A stretch of 10,720 nt of DNA from an uncultured Bacteroides sp. (GCA_947071285.1 CAMTFK010000161.1:1-10720); one strand, 5' to 3'; positions 1 through 7,654 are shown, counted from the stretch's first letter. Numbers and translations: made by a program. Notes: a model not told the origin generated them from the sequence alone.

Positions 1-62
1 AGGATGCAGGTGTACAGGTGGTAACATCATAGCCGAGCATTACTAATTGCCCGTTCACTTTT
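1..62 (+). rRNA. 23S ribosomal RNA, 3' end (partial)
   Basis: The first ~60 nt match the last helices of bacterial 23S rRNA: a segment with CATAGCCGAGCATTACTAAT, then GCCCGTTCACTT, corresponds to the E. coli terminus around GGUACUAAUGAACCGUGAGGCUU. The rest of the gene lies off the left edge. The exact mature 3' end is uncertain by a few bases. Its place just upstream of a 5S gene supports the call. Confidence 0.85.
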
Positions 63-157
63 GGTCCTTGCCTTGTATGGCGGATATATACGTTCAGCGG
101 CTTAATCCGCAAAGATTAAGACTAATTCCTTTACTTTTTACATCATGTCTAACTTAT
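63..157 (+). other. 23S-5S intergenic spacer with hairpin
   Basis: A 95-nt transcribed spacer between 23S and 5S rRNA with no tRNA in it. It contains a perfect 7-bp stem, CTTAATC (101-107) with GATTAAG (114-120) and loop CGCAAA. A mutually exclusive 4-bp pairing, GCGG (97-100) with CCGC (107-110), overlaps it. Such a hairpin could be a processing signal in the rRNA precursor, but this is inference. Confidence 0.6.
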
Positions 158-267
<110 letters not shown>

Positions 268-274
268 TTCAGAG

Positions 275-310
275 AAGCCTCCATATCGAAAGATGTGGGG
301 GCTTTTTGTT
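275..310 (+). terminator. Rho-independent terminator of the rRNA operon
   Basis: A 13-bp stem (275-287 with 292-304, including G-U pairs) closed by a GAAA tetraloop and running into a T-rich tract (TTTTTGTT). It lies 8-10 nt after the 5S 3' end, where an rRNA operon should stop. Confidence 0.85.
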
Positions 311-376
311 GTTTATACCTATAATATTTTCTTGCTTTTCCCGTTTATATACAGTAAGTTTACATCTTATTCATAT

Positions 377-1528
377 ATGATGCATTTCATAAAACAAATC
401 CGTCCGATAAAATTCTGGTTGGTACTGGCTGCCATTGTGATAGCTATTGCCTCTCTTTACGTTTCCCATTCTCTGATTAGCGATTTATCTGCCGAAGAAC
501 GGGTGCGTATGGAAGTATGGGCGGAAGCGATGAAGAACTTGCAAACTGCTGATGGAAATACTGACTTGACAATGGTACTGAAAGTACTGAATGCCAATTA
601 TACTATTCCGGTAATTGTAGTCGATCAGAATGGAGATGTACAAACATATAGGAATATAGAGTTATCCTCGTCTGATACGATAGCCGCTCTGAAAGAGAAA
701 CTGAATCATTTCAGCCGTGAAGGTCACTATATCCGTATCAACCTGAACGGTGACGGTGATTATCTGAATGTATATTATGGTCCTTCCCTGATGCTTACCC
801 GTCTGGCTGCCTATCCTTATGTACAATTGACGGTTGTACTTATTTTTGTTTTAATAGCTATCTTCGCCTTATTAAGTTCCAAGAAAGCGGAACAAAATAA
901 AGTGTGGGTAGGGCTTTCAAAAGAAACTGCCCATCAATTGGGGACCCCCATTTCCTCACTCATGGCATGGACGGAATTATTGAGGACGCAATACCCGCAG
1001 GATGACCTGATTCCTGCCATGGCGGAAGATGTGGAACGCTTGCAAATGATTGCCAACCGTTTTTCTAAAATAGGTTCTATACCTGAATTGGAAGATGCTG
1101 ATCTGAAGGCTTTGTTGGAACGTGTGACAGACTACATCGCCCACCGCACCTCGGATAAAGTGAAAATCATAACCGACCTGCCTGATGTGCTTCCGACTCT
1201 GCGATTGAATGTTGCTTTGTTTGAATGGGTGATAGAGAATCTTTGCAAGAATGCTATCGATGCAATGGGAGGAGTAGGGACGCTGGTCATCTCAGTCCAG
1301 GAAACGTCAAAATATTGGTGTGTTGATGTGGCGGATACAGGAAAGGGAATTGATAAACGAAATTTTGAAACAGTGTTTGCTCCCGGATATACTACTAAAA
1401 AAAGAGGATGGGGATTGGGTCTTTCATTGGCACGCCGGATTGTAGTGGAGTATCATTCGGGACGCATTTTTGTGAAGCAATCGGAGATCAATAAAGGGAC
1501 GATATTCAGAATAGAGCTTAAAAAATGA
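377..1528 (+). CDS. Orphan transmembrane sensor histidine kinase
   Basis: Inner-membrane histidine autokinase of 383 aa that should phosphorylate an unseen response regulator. From the chosen start, TM1 is about residues 13-31, an extracytoplasmic sensor of about 115 residues follows (32-147), and TM2 is 149-167. The phosphoacceptor box is ETAHQLGTPISS with His186. The ATPase shows the N box ENLCKNAIDAM (Asn292), the G1 box DTGKG (Asp320) and a G2 box GWGLGLSLAR. Sensor residues such as PVIVVDQNGDV resemble a Cache/PAS-type fold (inference). The frame is open back to 293, but that start lies inside the rRNA terminator, so ATG 377 (or 380) is preferred. A degenerate promoter (CTTG-N20-TAAGTTTA, box at 355-362) lies just upstream and would leave a leader of only about 7 nt. 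No response regulator is adjacent: upstream is rRNA and downstream is a housekeeping operon. Confidence 0.9.
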   Translation: MMHFIKQIRPIKFWLVLAAIVIAIASLYVSHSLISDLSAEERVRMEVWAEAMKNLQTADGNTDLTMVLKVLNANYTIPVIVVDQNGDVQTYRNIELSSSDTIAALKEKLNHFSREGHYIRINLNGDGDYLNVYYGPSLMLTRLAAYPYVQLTVVLIFVLIAIFALLSSKKAEQNKVWVGLSKETAHQLGTPISSLMAWTELLRTQYPQDDLIPAMAEDVERLQMIANRFSKIGSIPELEDADLKALLERVTDYIAHRTSDKVKIITDLPDVLPTLRLNVALFEWVIENLCKNAIDAMGGVGTLVISVQETSKYWCVDVADTGKGIDKRNFETVFAPGYTTKKRGWGLGLSLARRIVVEYHSGRIFVKQSEINKGTIFRIELKK

Positions 1529-1570
1529 ATATTTCGTCGCTAATTTCTACATTATGAGGATAATTATTTG

Positions 1571-1578
1571 TATCTTTG
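1571..1578 (+). promoter_or_regulatory. -7 promoter box of the yceD-rpmF-fabH operon
   Basis: TATCTTTG matches the Bacteroides -7 consensus TAnnTTTG and is followed by TCGCCCG, similar to the context of the box at 7671. No convincing -33 TTTG is seen 19-21 nt upstream. The transcript would start near 1585, about 18 nt before the TTG start codon of the next gene. Confidence 0.6.
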
Positions 1579-1602
1579 TCGCCCGAATAAATAAAAGAAG
1601 CT

Positions 1603-2190
1603 TTGGGAAAGTTTGATAAATACAAAATTGATTTGAAAGGCATGCAGGCAGACTCTTGTAAGTATGAGTTTGTGCTGGATAACCTTTTCTTTGCTAACAT
1701 TGATGGTCCGGAAGTACAGAAGGGCAAAGTAAATGTTACACTGGTTGTAAAGAAAACATCTCGTGCTTTCGAATTGAACTTCCAGACGGATGGTATGGTA
1801 TGGGTACCGTGTGACCGTTGTCTGGACGATATGGAACAACCGGTCAGTTCTACTGATAAGTTGATGGTGAAGTTTGGCCATGAGTATGCTGAAGAAGGTG
1901 ACAACCTCATTGTGATTCCTGAGGAAGAAGGGGAAATCAATGTGGCATGGTTCATGTATGAGTTTATTGCGTTGGCTATTCCGATGAAGCATGTGCATGC
2001 TCCCGGAAAGTGTAACAAGGCAGTGAGCAGCAAATTGCACAAGCATCTGCGGACTAAAGCGGACGAAGATGATGCAGAAGATGATATATTCATCGAAGGT
2101 GAAGATGCACTGCCGGATGGTGGTGATGCAGAGGAAACGCAGATTGACCCGCGTTGGAATGAATTGAAGAAAATATTAGATAACAATTAA
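1603..2190 (+). CDS. yceD: DUF177 / YceD family protein
   Basis: A 195-aa cytoplasmic protein of the YceD/DUF177 family, whose members are linked to 23S rRNA accumulation and lie next to rpmF in many bacteria. Visible hallmarks are the C-x2-C pair in VPCDRCL (Cys70, Cys73), a third cysteine in PGKCNK (Cys137), and a highly acidic stretch (about residues 151-180) before the C-terminal DPRWNELKKIL motif. The start is a TTG. No in-frame ATG occurs before codon 14, the TTG start keeps the N-terminal GKFDKYKIDLKGM (recalled as conserved in Bacteroides homologues), and an AAAGAAG tract sits just upstream. rpmF follows after 12 nt. The family is clear; its molecular role in Bacteroidetes is inferred from homologues. 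Confidence 0.85.
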   Translation: MGKFDKYKIDLKGMQADSCKYEFVLDNLFFANIDGPEVQKGKVNVTLVVKKTSRAFELNFQTDGMVWVPCDRCLDDMEQPVSSTDKLMVKFGHEYAEEGDNLIVIPEEEGEINVAWFMYEFIALAIPMKHVHAPGKCNKAVSSKLHKHLRTKADEDDAEDDIFIEGEDALPDGGDAEETQIDPRWNELKKILDNN

Positions 2191-2202
2191 AGATTAAAAA
2201 AA

Positions 2203-2388
2203 ATGGCACATCCTAAGAGAAGACAGTCTAAAACAAGAACTGCAAAGAGAAGAACTCATGATAAGGCAGTAGCTCCTACATTGGCTATTTGCCCGAATTG
2301 TGGCGAATGGCATGTATATCACACTGTGTGTGGTGCTTGCGGATACTACAGAGGCAAGCTTGCTATTGAGAAAGAAGCTGCTGTTTAA
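2203..2388 (+). CDS. rpmF: 50S ribosomal protein L32
   Basis: A 61-aa basic protein of the large ribosomal subunit, full length for L32. It starts with the diagnostic MAHPKRRQSKTRTAKRRTH and carries an intact zinc-ribbon with two C-x2-C pairs (Cys30/Cys33 and Cys43/Cys46), that is the zinc-binding form rather than the cysteine-less form some bacteria use under zinc limitation. ATG 2203 follows an A-rich leader 12 nt after yceD, so the two are cotranscribed. The gene after it is fabH, as in the yceD-rpmF-(plsX)-fabH arrangement of many bacteria, but without plsX. Confidence 0.97.
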   Translation: MAHPKRRQSKTRTAKRRTHDKAVAPTLAICPNCGEWHVYHTVCGACGYYRGKLAIEKEAAV

Positions 2389-2415
2389 TTTGCAGCCTGA
2401 TAAAGAATATACTTG

Positions 2416-2479
2416 AATACCGGATGTCTAAAAAGATTTGTGAACACAAACCTTTTTAGACTACCGTTGTTTAGGTATT
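2416..2479 (+). promoter_or_regulatory. Large hairpin between rpmF and fabH
   Basis: A perfect 10-bp stem, GTCTAAAAAG (2426-2435) with CTTTTTAGAC (2452-2461), continues after one A-C mismatch into TTTGT/ACAAA with loop GAAC. An outer 6-bp arm, AATACC (2416-2421) with GGTATT (2474-2479), can extend it. No T-run follows directly, so it is not a typical intrinsic terminator. It sits in the 111-nt gap ahead of fabH and may be an attenuator, an RNA-processing site or an mRNA stabiliser (inference). No TAnnTTTG box was seen in this gap. Confidence 0.6.
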
Positions 2480-2499
2480 TATTAACTTAAGCAGGATTA

Positions 2500-3504
2500 A
2501 TGGAAAAAATAAATGCAGTAATTACAGGAGTCGGTGGATATGTACCCGATTATATCTTGACGAATGACGAGATATCAAGAATGGTAGATACCAATGACGA
2601 ATGGATTATGACCCGTATCGGAGTAAAGGAAAGACATATCCTGAACGAAGAGGGACTGGGAACTTCGTACATGGCTCGCAAAGCCGTCAAGCAGTTGATG
2701 CAGCGTACAGGCTCTGATCCTGATGATGTCGATCTGATAGTTGTCGCTACCACTACTCCTGATTATCATTTCCCTTCAACAGCTTCCATCTTGTGTGACA
2801 AGCTCGGATTTAAACATGCTTTTGCTTTTGACTTGCAGGCCGCTTGTAGTGGCTTTTTGTATCTGTTGGAAACAGGAGCTAACTTTATCCGTTCGGGAAG
2901 ATATAAGAAGATTATCCTAGTGGGGGCTGATAAAATGTCGTCTATGGTAGATTATACCGAGCGTGCCACTTGTCCTATTTTTGGTGATGGTGCGGCTGCG
3001 GTTATGATGGAACCCACTACGGAAGATCTTGGCGTTATGGACGCTATTTTGAGAACAGACGGTAAAGGATTACCTTTCTTGCACATGAAAGCCGGTGGTT
3101 CTGTATGCCCTCCTTCCTATTTTACGGTGGATAACCATATGCACTTTCTTTATCAGGAAGGCCGCACGGTATTTAAATATGCTGTATCGAATATGTCGGA
3201 TGCTTGCGCTGCCATTGCAGAGAGAAATCACTTGGATAAAGATAATATCGACTGGATTATTCCTCACCAGGCAAACTTGCGTATCATTGATGCGGTAGCT
3301 CATCGCCTGGAGGTTCCTCGTGAAAAAGTAATGGTTAACATCGAGCGTTACGGTAATACGAGTGCCGGTACACTTCCGCTTTGTCTGTGGGATTTTGAAG
3401 ATAAACTGAAGAAAGGCGATAATCTGATCTTTACGGCATTCGGTGCTGGGTTTACCTGGGGAGCCGTTTACGTGAAGTGGGGATATGACGGAAAAAAACA
3501 GTAA
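2500..3504 (+). CDS. fabH: Beta-ketoacyl-ACP synthase III
   Basis: KAS III of 334 aa. It condenses an acyl-CoA primer with malonyl-ACP to start fatty-acid synthesis (type II) in the cytoplasm. The thiolase-fold catalytic triad is intact: Cys116 in AACSGF, His256 in IIPHQAN and Asn286 in GNTSAG. The N-terminal signature NDEWIMTRIGVKERH is also typical. The primer in Bacteroidetes often includes branched acyl-CoAs, but specificity cannot be read here. ATG 2500 follows GCAGGA with 3-4 nt spacing. The gene is probably expressed from the upstream yceD promoter by reading through the 111-nt hairpin region, and it is closed by a strong terminator 23 nt after its stop. A 6-bp inverted repeat (GTAACG AA CGTTAC, 3501-3514) covers the stop codon. 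Confidence 0.96.
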   Translation: MEKINAVITGVGGYVPDYILTNDEISRMVDTNDEWIMTRIGVKERHILNEEGLGTSYMARKAVKQLMQRTGSDPDDVDLIVVATTTPDYHFPSTASILCDKLGFKHAFAFDLQAACSGFLYLLETGANFIRSGRYKKIILVGADKMSSMVDYTERATCPIFGDGAAAVMMEPTTEDLGVMDAILRTDGKGLPFLHMKAGGSVCPPSYFTVDNHMHFLYQEGRTVFKYAVSNMSDACAAIAERNHLDKDNIDWIIPHQANLRIIDAVAHRLEVPREKVMVNIERYGNTSAGTLPLCLWDFEDKLKKGDNLIFTAFGAGFTWGAVYVKWGYDGKKQ

Positions 3505-3527
3505 CGAACGTTACGCTGATAAATAAG

Positions 3528-3561
3528 AAAAAACGCATCCTATTTTCGATGCGTTTTTTTG
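3528..3561 (+). terminator. Rho-independent terminator after fabH
   Basis: A perfect 12-bp stem, AAAAAACGCATC (3528-3539) with GATGCGTTTTTT (3548-3559), has an 8-nt loop and ends in a run of seven T. The flanking A and T runs make it bidirectional in form. It ends only about 25 nt before the era start codon. Confidence 0.9.
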
Positions 3562-3585
3562 TCTCAACTAAAATACAGGAATGTA

Positions 3586-4467
3586 ATGCATAAAGCAGGT
3601 TTTGTAAACATCGTGGGAAATCCGAATGTAGGTAAATCTACATTGATGAACGCCTTGGTGGGCGAGCGGATTTCAATTGCTACTTTTAAGGCGCAGACAA
3701 CCCGTCACCGTATTATGGGTATCTATAACACGGATGATATGCAGATTGTGTTTTCGGATACTCCGGGAGTATTGAAGCCACAGTATAAGTTGCAGGAGTC
3801 TATGCTGAATTTTTCAACTTCGGCATTGACGGATGCGGATGTTTTGCTGTATGTGACAGATGTGGTTGAGACGCCCGATAAGCATAATGAGTTTGTAGAA
3901 AAAGTAGCAGCTATGGAAATTCCTGTTTTGCTGCTTATTAACAAAATTGACCTGTCTAACCAAGAGAAACTGGTGGAACTGGTGGAAGCGTGGAAAGCGT
4001 TGTTGCCTAACGCGGAGATCATTCCAATTTCTGCAACTACGAAGTTTAATGTGGACTACGTGATGAAGCGGGTGAAAGAATTGTTGCCCGACTCACCGCC
4101 TTACTTTGGCAAGGACCAGTGGACGGACAAACCGGCACGTTTCTTCGTGAACGAGATTATTCGGGAGAAAATCTTGTTGTACTATGACAAGGAGATACCC
4201 TACTCGGTAGAGGTTGTGGTGGAACAATTTAAGGAAGATGCGAAAAAAATACATATCAACGCTGTGATCTATGTGGAGCGTGATTCGCAGAAAGGAATAA
4301 TTATTGGCAAGCAAGGGAAAGCACTGAAGAAAGTGGCTACTGAGGCACGCCGGGAATTAGAAAGGTTCTTTGGGAAAACGATTTTCCTAGAGACGTTTGT
4401 GAAAGTGGATAAGGACTGGCGCAGTTCAGACAAGGAGTTGCGCAATTTCGGTTATCAACAGGATTAG
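3586..4467 (+). CDS. era: GTPase Era, 30S ribosome assembly factor
   Basis: Era of 293 aa, the usual length. It is a GTPase that binds the 3' end of 16S rRNA during 30S maturation and couples this to growth. The G domain has G1 GNPNVGKS (11-18), G3 DTPG (58-61), G4 NKID (119-122) and G5 SAT (149-151). The C-terminal KH domain carries the GKQG loop (241-244), followed by ALKKVATEARRELERFFGK, also typical. The frame opens further upstream at a TTG at 3559, but that codon lies on the terminator U-run; ATG 3586, preceded by AGGA at 3577-3580, gives the family N-terminus MHKAGFVNIVG. der follows after 47 nt in the same direction. No clear promoter fits between the fabH terminator and this start. 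Confidence 0.96.
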   Translation: MHKAGFVNIVGNPNVGKSTLMNALVGERISIATFKAQTTRHRIMGIYNTDDMQIVFSDTPGVLKPQYKLQESMLNFSTSALTDADVLLYVTDVVETPDKHNEFVEKVAAMEIPVLLLINKIDLSNQEKLVELVEAWKALLPNAEIIPISATTKFNVDYVMKRVKELLPDSPPYFGKDQWTDKPARFFVNEIIREKILLYYDKEIPYSVEVVVEQFKEDAKKIHINAVIYVERDSQKGIIIGKQGKALKKVATEARRELERFFGKTIFLETFVKVDKDWRSSDKELRNFGYQQD

Positions 4468-4477
4468 AGTATTCATA

Positions 4478-4492
4478 CGACTGTGACAGTCG
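4478..4492. other. Small hairpin between era and der
   Basis: A 6-bp perfect inverted repeat, CGACTG TGA CAGTCG, in the 47-nt era-der gap. It is followed by an A-run on the plus strand rather than T, so it is not a plus-strand terminator. It may affect processing of the shared mRNA; no function is shown. Confidence 0.4.
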
Positions 4493-4514
4493 CAAAAAAC
4501 AATGAGAGTGAACT

Positions 4515-5828
4515 ATGGGAAATTTAGTTGCAATCGTAGGACGTCCCAATGTGGGAAAGTCCACTTTATTTAACCGCTTGACTAAAACACGTCAGGCGAT
4601 TGTGAACGAAGAAGCAGGAACAACACGCGACCGCCAGTACGGCAAATCCGAATGGCTGGGGAAAGAGTTCTCCGTGGTAGATACCGGCGGATGGGTGGTG
4701 AACTCTGACGATATTTTTGAAGAAGAAATACGCAAGCAAGTATTGATGGCTGTGGAAGAAGCAGACGTGATTTTGTTTGTAGTGGATGTAATGAACGGGG
4801 TGACTGACCTTGATATGCAAGTGGCAGCTATTTTGCGCCGCACTCAGAAACCGGTGCTGCTGATTGCCAATAAGACTGATAACGGAGAACTGCAATACAA
4901 TGCTCCCGAATTTTATAAGTTGGGATTGGGTGATCCTTATTGTATCTCGGCTATGACGGGTAGTGGAACAGGTGATATGATGGACCTGATTGTAGGTACA
5001 TTTAAGAAAGATACTGATGAAATATTGGATGAGGATATTCCCCGTTTTGCAGTGGTGGGACGTCCAAATGCAGGTAAGTCTTCCATTGTGAATGCCTTTA
5101 TTGGTGAGGACCGCAACATCGTGACGGAAATTGCCGGTACGACGCGCGATTCTATCTATACCCGCTATAATAAGTTCGGATTTGATTTCTATCTGGTAGA
5201 CACTGCCGGCATCCGTAAGAAAAGCAAGGTAAATGAAGATTTGGAATATTATTCCGTAATCCGCTCCATCCGTTCCATTGAGAATGCGGATGTATGTATC
5301 CTTATGCTGGATGCTACGCGTGGCGTTGAGAGTCAGGACTTGAATATATTCTCCCTGATACAAAAGAATTCCAAGGGTTTGGTAGTGGTAGTGAATAAAT
5401 GGGACTTGGTGCAGGATAAAACAGTGAAAGTGATGAAAACTTTCGAAGATGCTATCCGTAATCGCTTTGCTCCGTTCGTTGATTTTCCTATCATCTTCGG
5501 TTCGGCTTTGACTAAACAACGTATCCTGAAAGTGCTGGAAGAAGCACGTGCGGTTTATGATAATCGTATGATGCGTATTCCTACTGCACGCTTGAACGAA
5601 GAAATGCTTCCGCTGATTGAAGCATATCCGCCTCCTGCAATCAAGGGTAAGTATATCAAGATTAAATATATCACGCAGTTGCCTAACACGCGGGTACCTT
5701 CTTTTGTGTATTTCGCTAATCTGCCGCAGTATGTGAAGGAACCGTATAAGCGCTTCCTGGAAAACAAAATGCGTGAAAAATGGAATCTGACGGGAACTCC
5801 GATAAATATTTATATCCGTCAGAAATAG
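4515..5828 (+). CDS. der: Double-GTPase Der (EngA), 50S assembly factor
   Basis: Der of 437 aa, the only bacterial GTPase family with two tandem G domains, needed for 50S subunit maturation. G domain 1 has GRPNVGKS (9-16), DTGG (56-59) and NKTD (119-122). G domain 2 has GRPNAGKS (182-189), DTAG (229-232) and NKWD (294-297). The C-terminal KH-like domain (about 355-437) ends in the typical NLTGTPINIYIRQK. All nucleotide-binding motifs are intact. ATG 4515 follows GAGAGTGAAC. The gene is probably cotranscribed with era, placing small-subunit and large-subunit assembly GTPases together close to an rRNA operon. A long open frame exists on the opposite strand but has no recognisable domain. Confidence 0.97.
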   Translation: MGNLVAIVGRPNVGKSTLFNRLTKTRQAIVNEEAGTTRDRQYGKSEWLGKEFSVVDTGGWVVNSDDIFEEEIRKQVLMAVEEADVILFVVDVMNGVTDLDMQVAAILRRTQKPVLLIANKTDNGELQYNAPEFYKLGLGDPYCISAMTGSGTGDMMDLIVGTFKKDTDEILDEDIPRFAVVGRPNAGKSSIVNAFIGEDRNIVTEIAGTTRDSIYTRYNKFGFDFYLVDTAGIRKKSKVNEDLEYYSVIRSIRSIENADVCILMLDATRGVESQDLNIFSLIQKNSKGLVVVVNKWDLVQDKTVKVMKTFEDAIRNRFAPFVDFPIIFGSALTKQRILKVLEEARAVYDNRMMRIPTARLNEEMLPLIEAYPPPAIKGKYIKIKYITQLPNTRVPSFVYFANLPQYVKEPYKRFLENKMREKWNLTGTPINIYIRQK

Positions 5829-5855
5829 AACATTCTGAATATAGAAAAGTGATAT

Positions 5856-5896
5856 AAAACCATCTGATTTGACAATAAATCAGGTGGTTTTTTTGC
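5856..5896 (+). terminator. Rho-independent terminator after der
   Basis: A 15-bp stem (5856-5870 with 5877-5891, including one G-T pair) with loop GACAAT, followed by a run of T. It lies 27 nt after the der stop and closes the housekeeping cluster. Confidence 0.9.
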
Positions 5897-5947
5897 TTTT
5901 AGGTAAGGAAATGTAAATAATAAGTAGGTTTATATGGATATAATATT

Positions 5948-5955
5948 TATTTTTG
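5948..5955 (+). promoter_or_regulatory. -7 promoter box of the two-component operon
   Basis: TATTTTTG fits the Bacteroides TAnnTTTG consensus, 25 nt ahead of the kinase ATG and downstream of the der terminator. A -33 TTTG at the proper distance is not evident, so strength and regulation are unknown. Confidence 0.5.
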
Positions 5956-5979
5956 TATGACAACAGAAAAAAGGATTAG

Positions 5980-6951
5980 ATGAAACGTCGGAGCTGGTTA
6001 TTAGGATGCCTATTGCTCTTTTCCATAGGTGCACTATGGGCAAAGGGCGAGGTGGGTTTGCGTACTTTGCAACAACAAGCAGCTCTAAGTAAAAGTCTGG
6101 ATGGTTATGTAAAAGTCTGTAAATATCTTTGTCTGACAAAGGAAGGCGCTGATTTATTACTTCTATATACAAGGCCTATTCAACAATTGGCCACGGGTGG
6201 TAAGGACCTGGAACAATTGGAACGGGAAACATACATGTTGCGACACCGTATCATAGTAGGCTCGGTGATTTCATTATTGGTGATTTTATTGCTGGGTTCA
6301 CTTTATGCACGCCAGCGGCAGAGGGCAAGGATTGCTCTGCGTCTGACAAGAAAGTATATTGATGGATTGGAGAGTGAGCGCGAACGCATGGCAACTGAAT
6401 TGCATGATGATGTATGCAACAATCTGCTTGCGCTTGAAATGAATATCCGTGCTATTTCCAGTGAAGAAAGTCTGGAGTTGAATGAGCAGTTGGATCTGTT
6501 GAGTAATACCCGGGAAAGGCTAAGGACTCTTTCACATGAACTGATGCCACCTGCCTTCCAGTATGCTACGCTTGACGAGATGCTGGCAGACTATGTGTTG
6601 CATTTGTCTTTACCAGAGGATATACATGTGGAATATCATTCCACAGAAAATGTTGATTGGAATATCGTACCTAAATGCATTGGTTTCGAATGTTATCGCA
6701 TTGTTCAGGAAGCGGTGAATAATGCTGTGAAATATGCCGGTTCAGCCTGTATACGGGTGGAGCTGGCGTTGGGTAACAAGAACCTTTCCATACTTGTTGC
6801 AGACGATGGAAAGGGGTTTGATGTAGCTGGAAAAACCAAAGGTATCGGCTTGCGAACCATCAGGCAGCGGGCGGAGACTATCGGCGCTAAAGTAGACTTG
6901 ACTTCTGCTCCGGGTGCAGGAACCCAGTTGAAGGTAAACGTATTAATCTAA
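5980..6951 (+). CDS. NarL-type sensor histidine kinase (HisKA_3) with short sensor
   Basis: Membrane histidine kinase of 323 aa. It begins with a Sec-type signal (MKRR, then a hydrophobic core to about residue 21), followed by only about 65 extracytoplasmic residues and one TM segment (91-109). The cytoplasmic part has a coiled linker, the HisKA_3 phosphoacceptor box ATELHDDVCNNLLALEM with His142, and an HATPase domain with VQEAVNNAVKYAG (Asn247/Asn248), DDGKGF (275-280) and GIGL (288-291). The catalytic parts are intact, so it should be active. The sensor is much shorter than the TPR or propeller regions common in this kinase class in Bacteroides, which suggests a lost input domain or sensing at the membrane (inference). 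The response-regulator gene starts 7 nt downstream, so the two form a pair. Confidence 0.9.
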   Translation: MKRRSWLLGCLLLFSIGALWAKGEVGLRTLQQQAALSKSLDGYVKVCKYLCLTKEGADLLLLYTRPIQQLATGGKDLEQLERETYMLRHRIIVGSVISLLVILLLGSLYARQRQRARIALRLTRKYIDGLESERERMATELHDDVCNNLLALEMNIRAISSEESLELNEQLDLLSNTRERLRTLSHELMPPAFQYATLDEMLADYVLHLSLPEDIHVEYHSTENVDWNIVPKCIGFECYRIVQEAVNNAVKYAGSACIRVELALGNKNLSILVADDGKGFDVAGKTKGIGLRTIRQRAETIGAKVDLTSAPGAGTQLKVNVLI

Positions 6952-6958
6952 CCGAGCA

Positions 6959-7612
6959 ATGGAAAAGAATGTGAAAGCTGAACTATTGGTAGTAGATGAC
7001 CATAGCCTGATTTTAGAAGGTATCTGTAGGGTTGTAAATAAGATGCCGGAAGCTATTGTGGCAAATGCAGTAACTTCCGGAAAGAGGGCTGTGGAATTGA
7101 TTGAAATGCGCGATTATGATGCGTATATCCTGGATATCAGTATCCCAGATATGTCCGGTTTTGAGTTGATGGCAAAAATCCGTGAGTTGAATGAGCAGGC
7201 GCGGATTGTCGTTAATACGATGCATGAAGAGATATGGATGGTGAACCGGCTGGTGCAGTGTGGAGCAAATGCAGTTATTTTGAAGGCCTCGGCTCATACG
7301 GAATTGGTCGCGGCTATTCGTAATGTGCTGAAGGGAGGAACATATACTTGTTCCCGGTTTGCTTCTATTTCTCAGAAATTAAATGCGGTGCCGGCAGGTT
7401 TGCAGGTCAAGAATGCTCCAACACGACGCGAACGCGATGTCTTGGAAGCTGTGGCCAAAGGTCTGAATACCCATGAAATTGCCGGATTATTAAAAATATC
7501 AGAAAATACTGTAGAAACATTTCGCAAGAGACTTATTAGTAAGTTTGGAGCGAAAAACGCAATAGACATGGTGGTCAAGGCTGTTGCTCAAGGTTGGATA
7601 AAGTTGGATTGA
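6959..7612 (+). CDS. LuxR/NarL-family response regulator
   Basis: A 217-aa transcription factor made of a receiver (about 8-125) and a C-terminal LuxR-type helix-turn-helix (about 153-213). The receiver has the acidic pair Asp13/Asp14, phosphoacceptor Asp59 in YILDISIPDMSG, the switch Thr87 in VVNTMHEE and Lys109 in VILKAS. The output domain shows PTRRERDVLEAVAKGLNTHE and the recognition-helix region ISENTVETFRKRL. All key residues are present, so phosphorylation by the upstream kinase and DNA binding are expected. The targets are not known; no neighbouring gene is an obvious one. ATG 6959 is 7 nt after the kinase stop. Confidence 0.93.
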   Translation: MEKNVKAELLVVDDHSLILEGICRVVNKMPEAIVANAVTSGKRAVELIEMRDYDAYILDISIPDMSGFELMAKIRELNEQARIVVNTMHEEIWMVNRLVQCGANAVILKASAHTELVAAIRNVLKGGTYTCSRFASISQKLNAVPAGLQVKNAPTRRERDVLEAVAKGLNTHEIAGLLKISENTVETFRKRLISKFGAKNAIDMVVKAVAQGWIKLD

Positions 7613-7634
7613 GTTACGGATAATTCAATGAGTA

Positions 7635-7654
7635 ACGGTTTTCCGTGATTTTTT
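7635..7654 (+). terminator. Weak terminator candidate after the response regulator
   Basis: A 4-bp GC-rich stem (ACGG, loop TTTT, CCGT; 7635-7646) is followed two bases later by six T. A longer competing pairing, GTTAC (7614-7618) with GTAAC (7632-7636), overlaps it. The stem is short for an intrinsic terminator. Confidence 0.3.

Noticed and set aside
293..376. In-frame upstream extension of the first histidine kinase
   Set aside because: The ATG at 293 lies in the rRNA terminator stem and would add a second hydrophobic stretch not needed by the family; ATG 377 is a better start.
1518..2186. 222-codon open frame opposite yceD
   Set aside because: Antisense to a well-supported gene, low-complexity serine-rich product, no family resemblance.
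3559..3585. Upstream TTG start for era
   Set aside because: It lies on the terminator U-run, and the extra nine residues are not part of the Era N-terminus.
4478..4492. era-der hairpin as a terminator
   Set aside because: It is followed by an A-run on the coding strand, not T, and has only a 6-bp stem.
4566..5519. 317-codon open frame opposite der
   Set aside because: It is fully antisense to a conserved gene, its product is rich in His, Ile and Ser with no recognisable domain, and no start signals are seen.
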